Assembly: GCA_037974335.1 (NCBI GenBank)
Contig: CM075760.1
Coordinates: 7,685,432-7,749,431 of the forward strand
Direction: 5' to 3'
DNA: 64,000 nt
Source of the DNA: Prionace glauca
Taxonomy: Eukaryota; Chordata; Chondrichthyes; Carcharhiniformes; Carcharhinidae
The notes beneath the pieces were generated by a model. The model had not been told where the DNA came from. It saw only the letters and a list, made by a program, of their open reading frames with translations, and searched no databases. The position numbers and the translations under genes are program-made. Below are positions 63,358 through 64,000 of this stretch, piece after piece; position 1 is the stretch's first letter, and each line of letters opens with the position of its first letter.

Positions 63358-63520
63358 ATTTGAGTCTTGAAAATTCTGTCACTTATTTACTGTCCTCAAA
63401 TGATAATACAGAAGGAGAAGTCGGTTTTTTAAAAAAAGTTCACCTATGATATTACATGGGGTGATTTTGTTTTATTCTGGCATTGTCTAATCCAGATCCT
63501 GCTGCACTCAAAGGAAGTCT
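63358..63520 (+). pseudogene. V-segment relic related to V2
   Basis: After ACGTGCATTTCAG the sequence TTTGAGTCTTGAAAATTCTG, CCTATGATATTACATGG parallels the start of the V2 exon (22884 on), and the preceding 110 bp also resemble the sequence before V2. It stops before framework 3; the second Cys and RSS are missing. Frame-broken. Confidence 0.6.
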
Positions 63521-63645
63521 TACTCATGTCTGCAGACATGAGATAAACAGCAGCAGCAGCACAGTTCAGGCAGCCAAACATCTCTCAATTTCTATATGAA
63601 GAGTTGATCAGAGGAAGGGCTCACGTTCAGAGTTTATGATGAATC
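63521..63645. other. Unannotated spacer
   Basis: Nothing recognised. Confidence 0.35.
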
Positions 63646-63647
63646 AT

Positions 63648-63832
63648 CGAGTCATAGAAATAGAATCCTTACAGTCCAAAAGGGGGACATTCGGCCCATC
63701 GAGTCTGCACCAGCCACAATCGTATCCAGGCCGCATTCCGTAACCTCACATACTAACCCTGCTAATCCCCTAACACTAGGGTCAGTTTAGCATGGCCAAT
63801 CAATCTAATCTGCACGTTCTTGGATAAAAAGC
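63648..63832 (-). mobile_element. SINE (minus), 5' truncated
   Basis: CATAGAAATAGAATCCTTAC, ACATTCGGCCCATCGAGTCT, TAACACTAGGGTCAGTTTAG to TCTGCACGTTCTTGGAT. The tRNA-like head is missing. Confidence 0.78.
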
Positions 63833-64000
63833 AGTCCAACCCGTGCACTCTGCATTATCTCCGGGAGCTACTGTCTGCTGGCTTTTCAATTTTGTTATTC
63901 TTTGCTTGAAGTTACAAGTCAATGTGCAGAGCGGAGAGACCAATCAAGAATTAATCTCCATGTTTTTCCCCAACATCAATTCAAATTCAAGTTGAATCCA

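Noticed and set aside
1-64000. CRISPR arrays, bacterial operons, phage or plasmid features
   Set aside because: None are present. The tandem repeats lack spacer architecture and the gene structure is that of a vertebrate.

Overview
The window is vertebrate nuclear DNA, most likely from a cartilaginous fish (a shark). About half of it is made of interspersed repeats of elasmobranch type: several CR1-clade LINE families whose 3' ends finish in short TTCTATG/TTCTTATG repeats, tRNA-headed SINEs, a Penelope-like element with a GIY-YIG endonuclease, and foldback repeats. Genes are sparse and split by introns. No operons, CRISPR arrays or other bacterial features are seen. The species cannot be named from the sequence.

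Two host gene families are interleaved. The first is antigen-receptor V segments of T-cell receptor type: V1 (21898-22230, minus), V2 (22884-23190, plus, pseudogene), V3 (32712-33498, plus), V4 (35261-35708, plus), V5 (44452-45016, minus) and a relic at 63358-63520. V1, V4 and V5 have recombination signals with 23-bp spacers, so this is probably part of a TCR alpha/delta-like V region. No D, J or constant exons are seen. The second family is rhodopsin-class seven-helix receptors resembling GPR139: G1 (11045-11945, minus, frameshifted), G2 (15433-18323, plus, truncated), G3 (25586-28356, minus, broken), G4 (38022-41242, minus, intact) and G5 (47507-58950, plus, intact). Four of the five show the same two-exon layout, with the intron inside TM1 in the same codon phase. 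G2 and G5 have long N-termini built from five tandem 14-residue units encoded by a 42-bp repeat; G3 and G4 have only a 23-codon first exon.

Layout: 1-900 is a CpG-rich promoter-like segment. 1000-9900 is almost all repeats, with a 1.8-kb minisatellite of 52-bp units at 5389-7157, nested CR1 copies and a Ty3 fossil. 11000-18400 holds G1 and G2, which are arms of an old inverted duplication sharing one SINE; a solo LTR later entered that SINE on the G1 side and a young CR1 entered the LTR. 19200-45000 is the V-segment and receptor zone. 45200-57800 is a dense LINE/SINE graveyard that makes up most of the 10.1-kb intron of G5. 58049-58950 is the main coding exon of G5. The end holds a degenerate tRNA-Glu-like sequence, LINE scraps and a V relic. 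Two other tRNA-like sequences (Gln, Asn) lie among the V segments.

The most notable signal is the interdigitation of V segments with a locally expanding GPR139-like receptor family, part of which carries coding tandem repeats in its predicted extracellular N-terminus. All calls come from reading the sequence; no database search was run.
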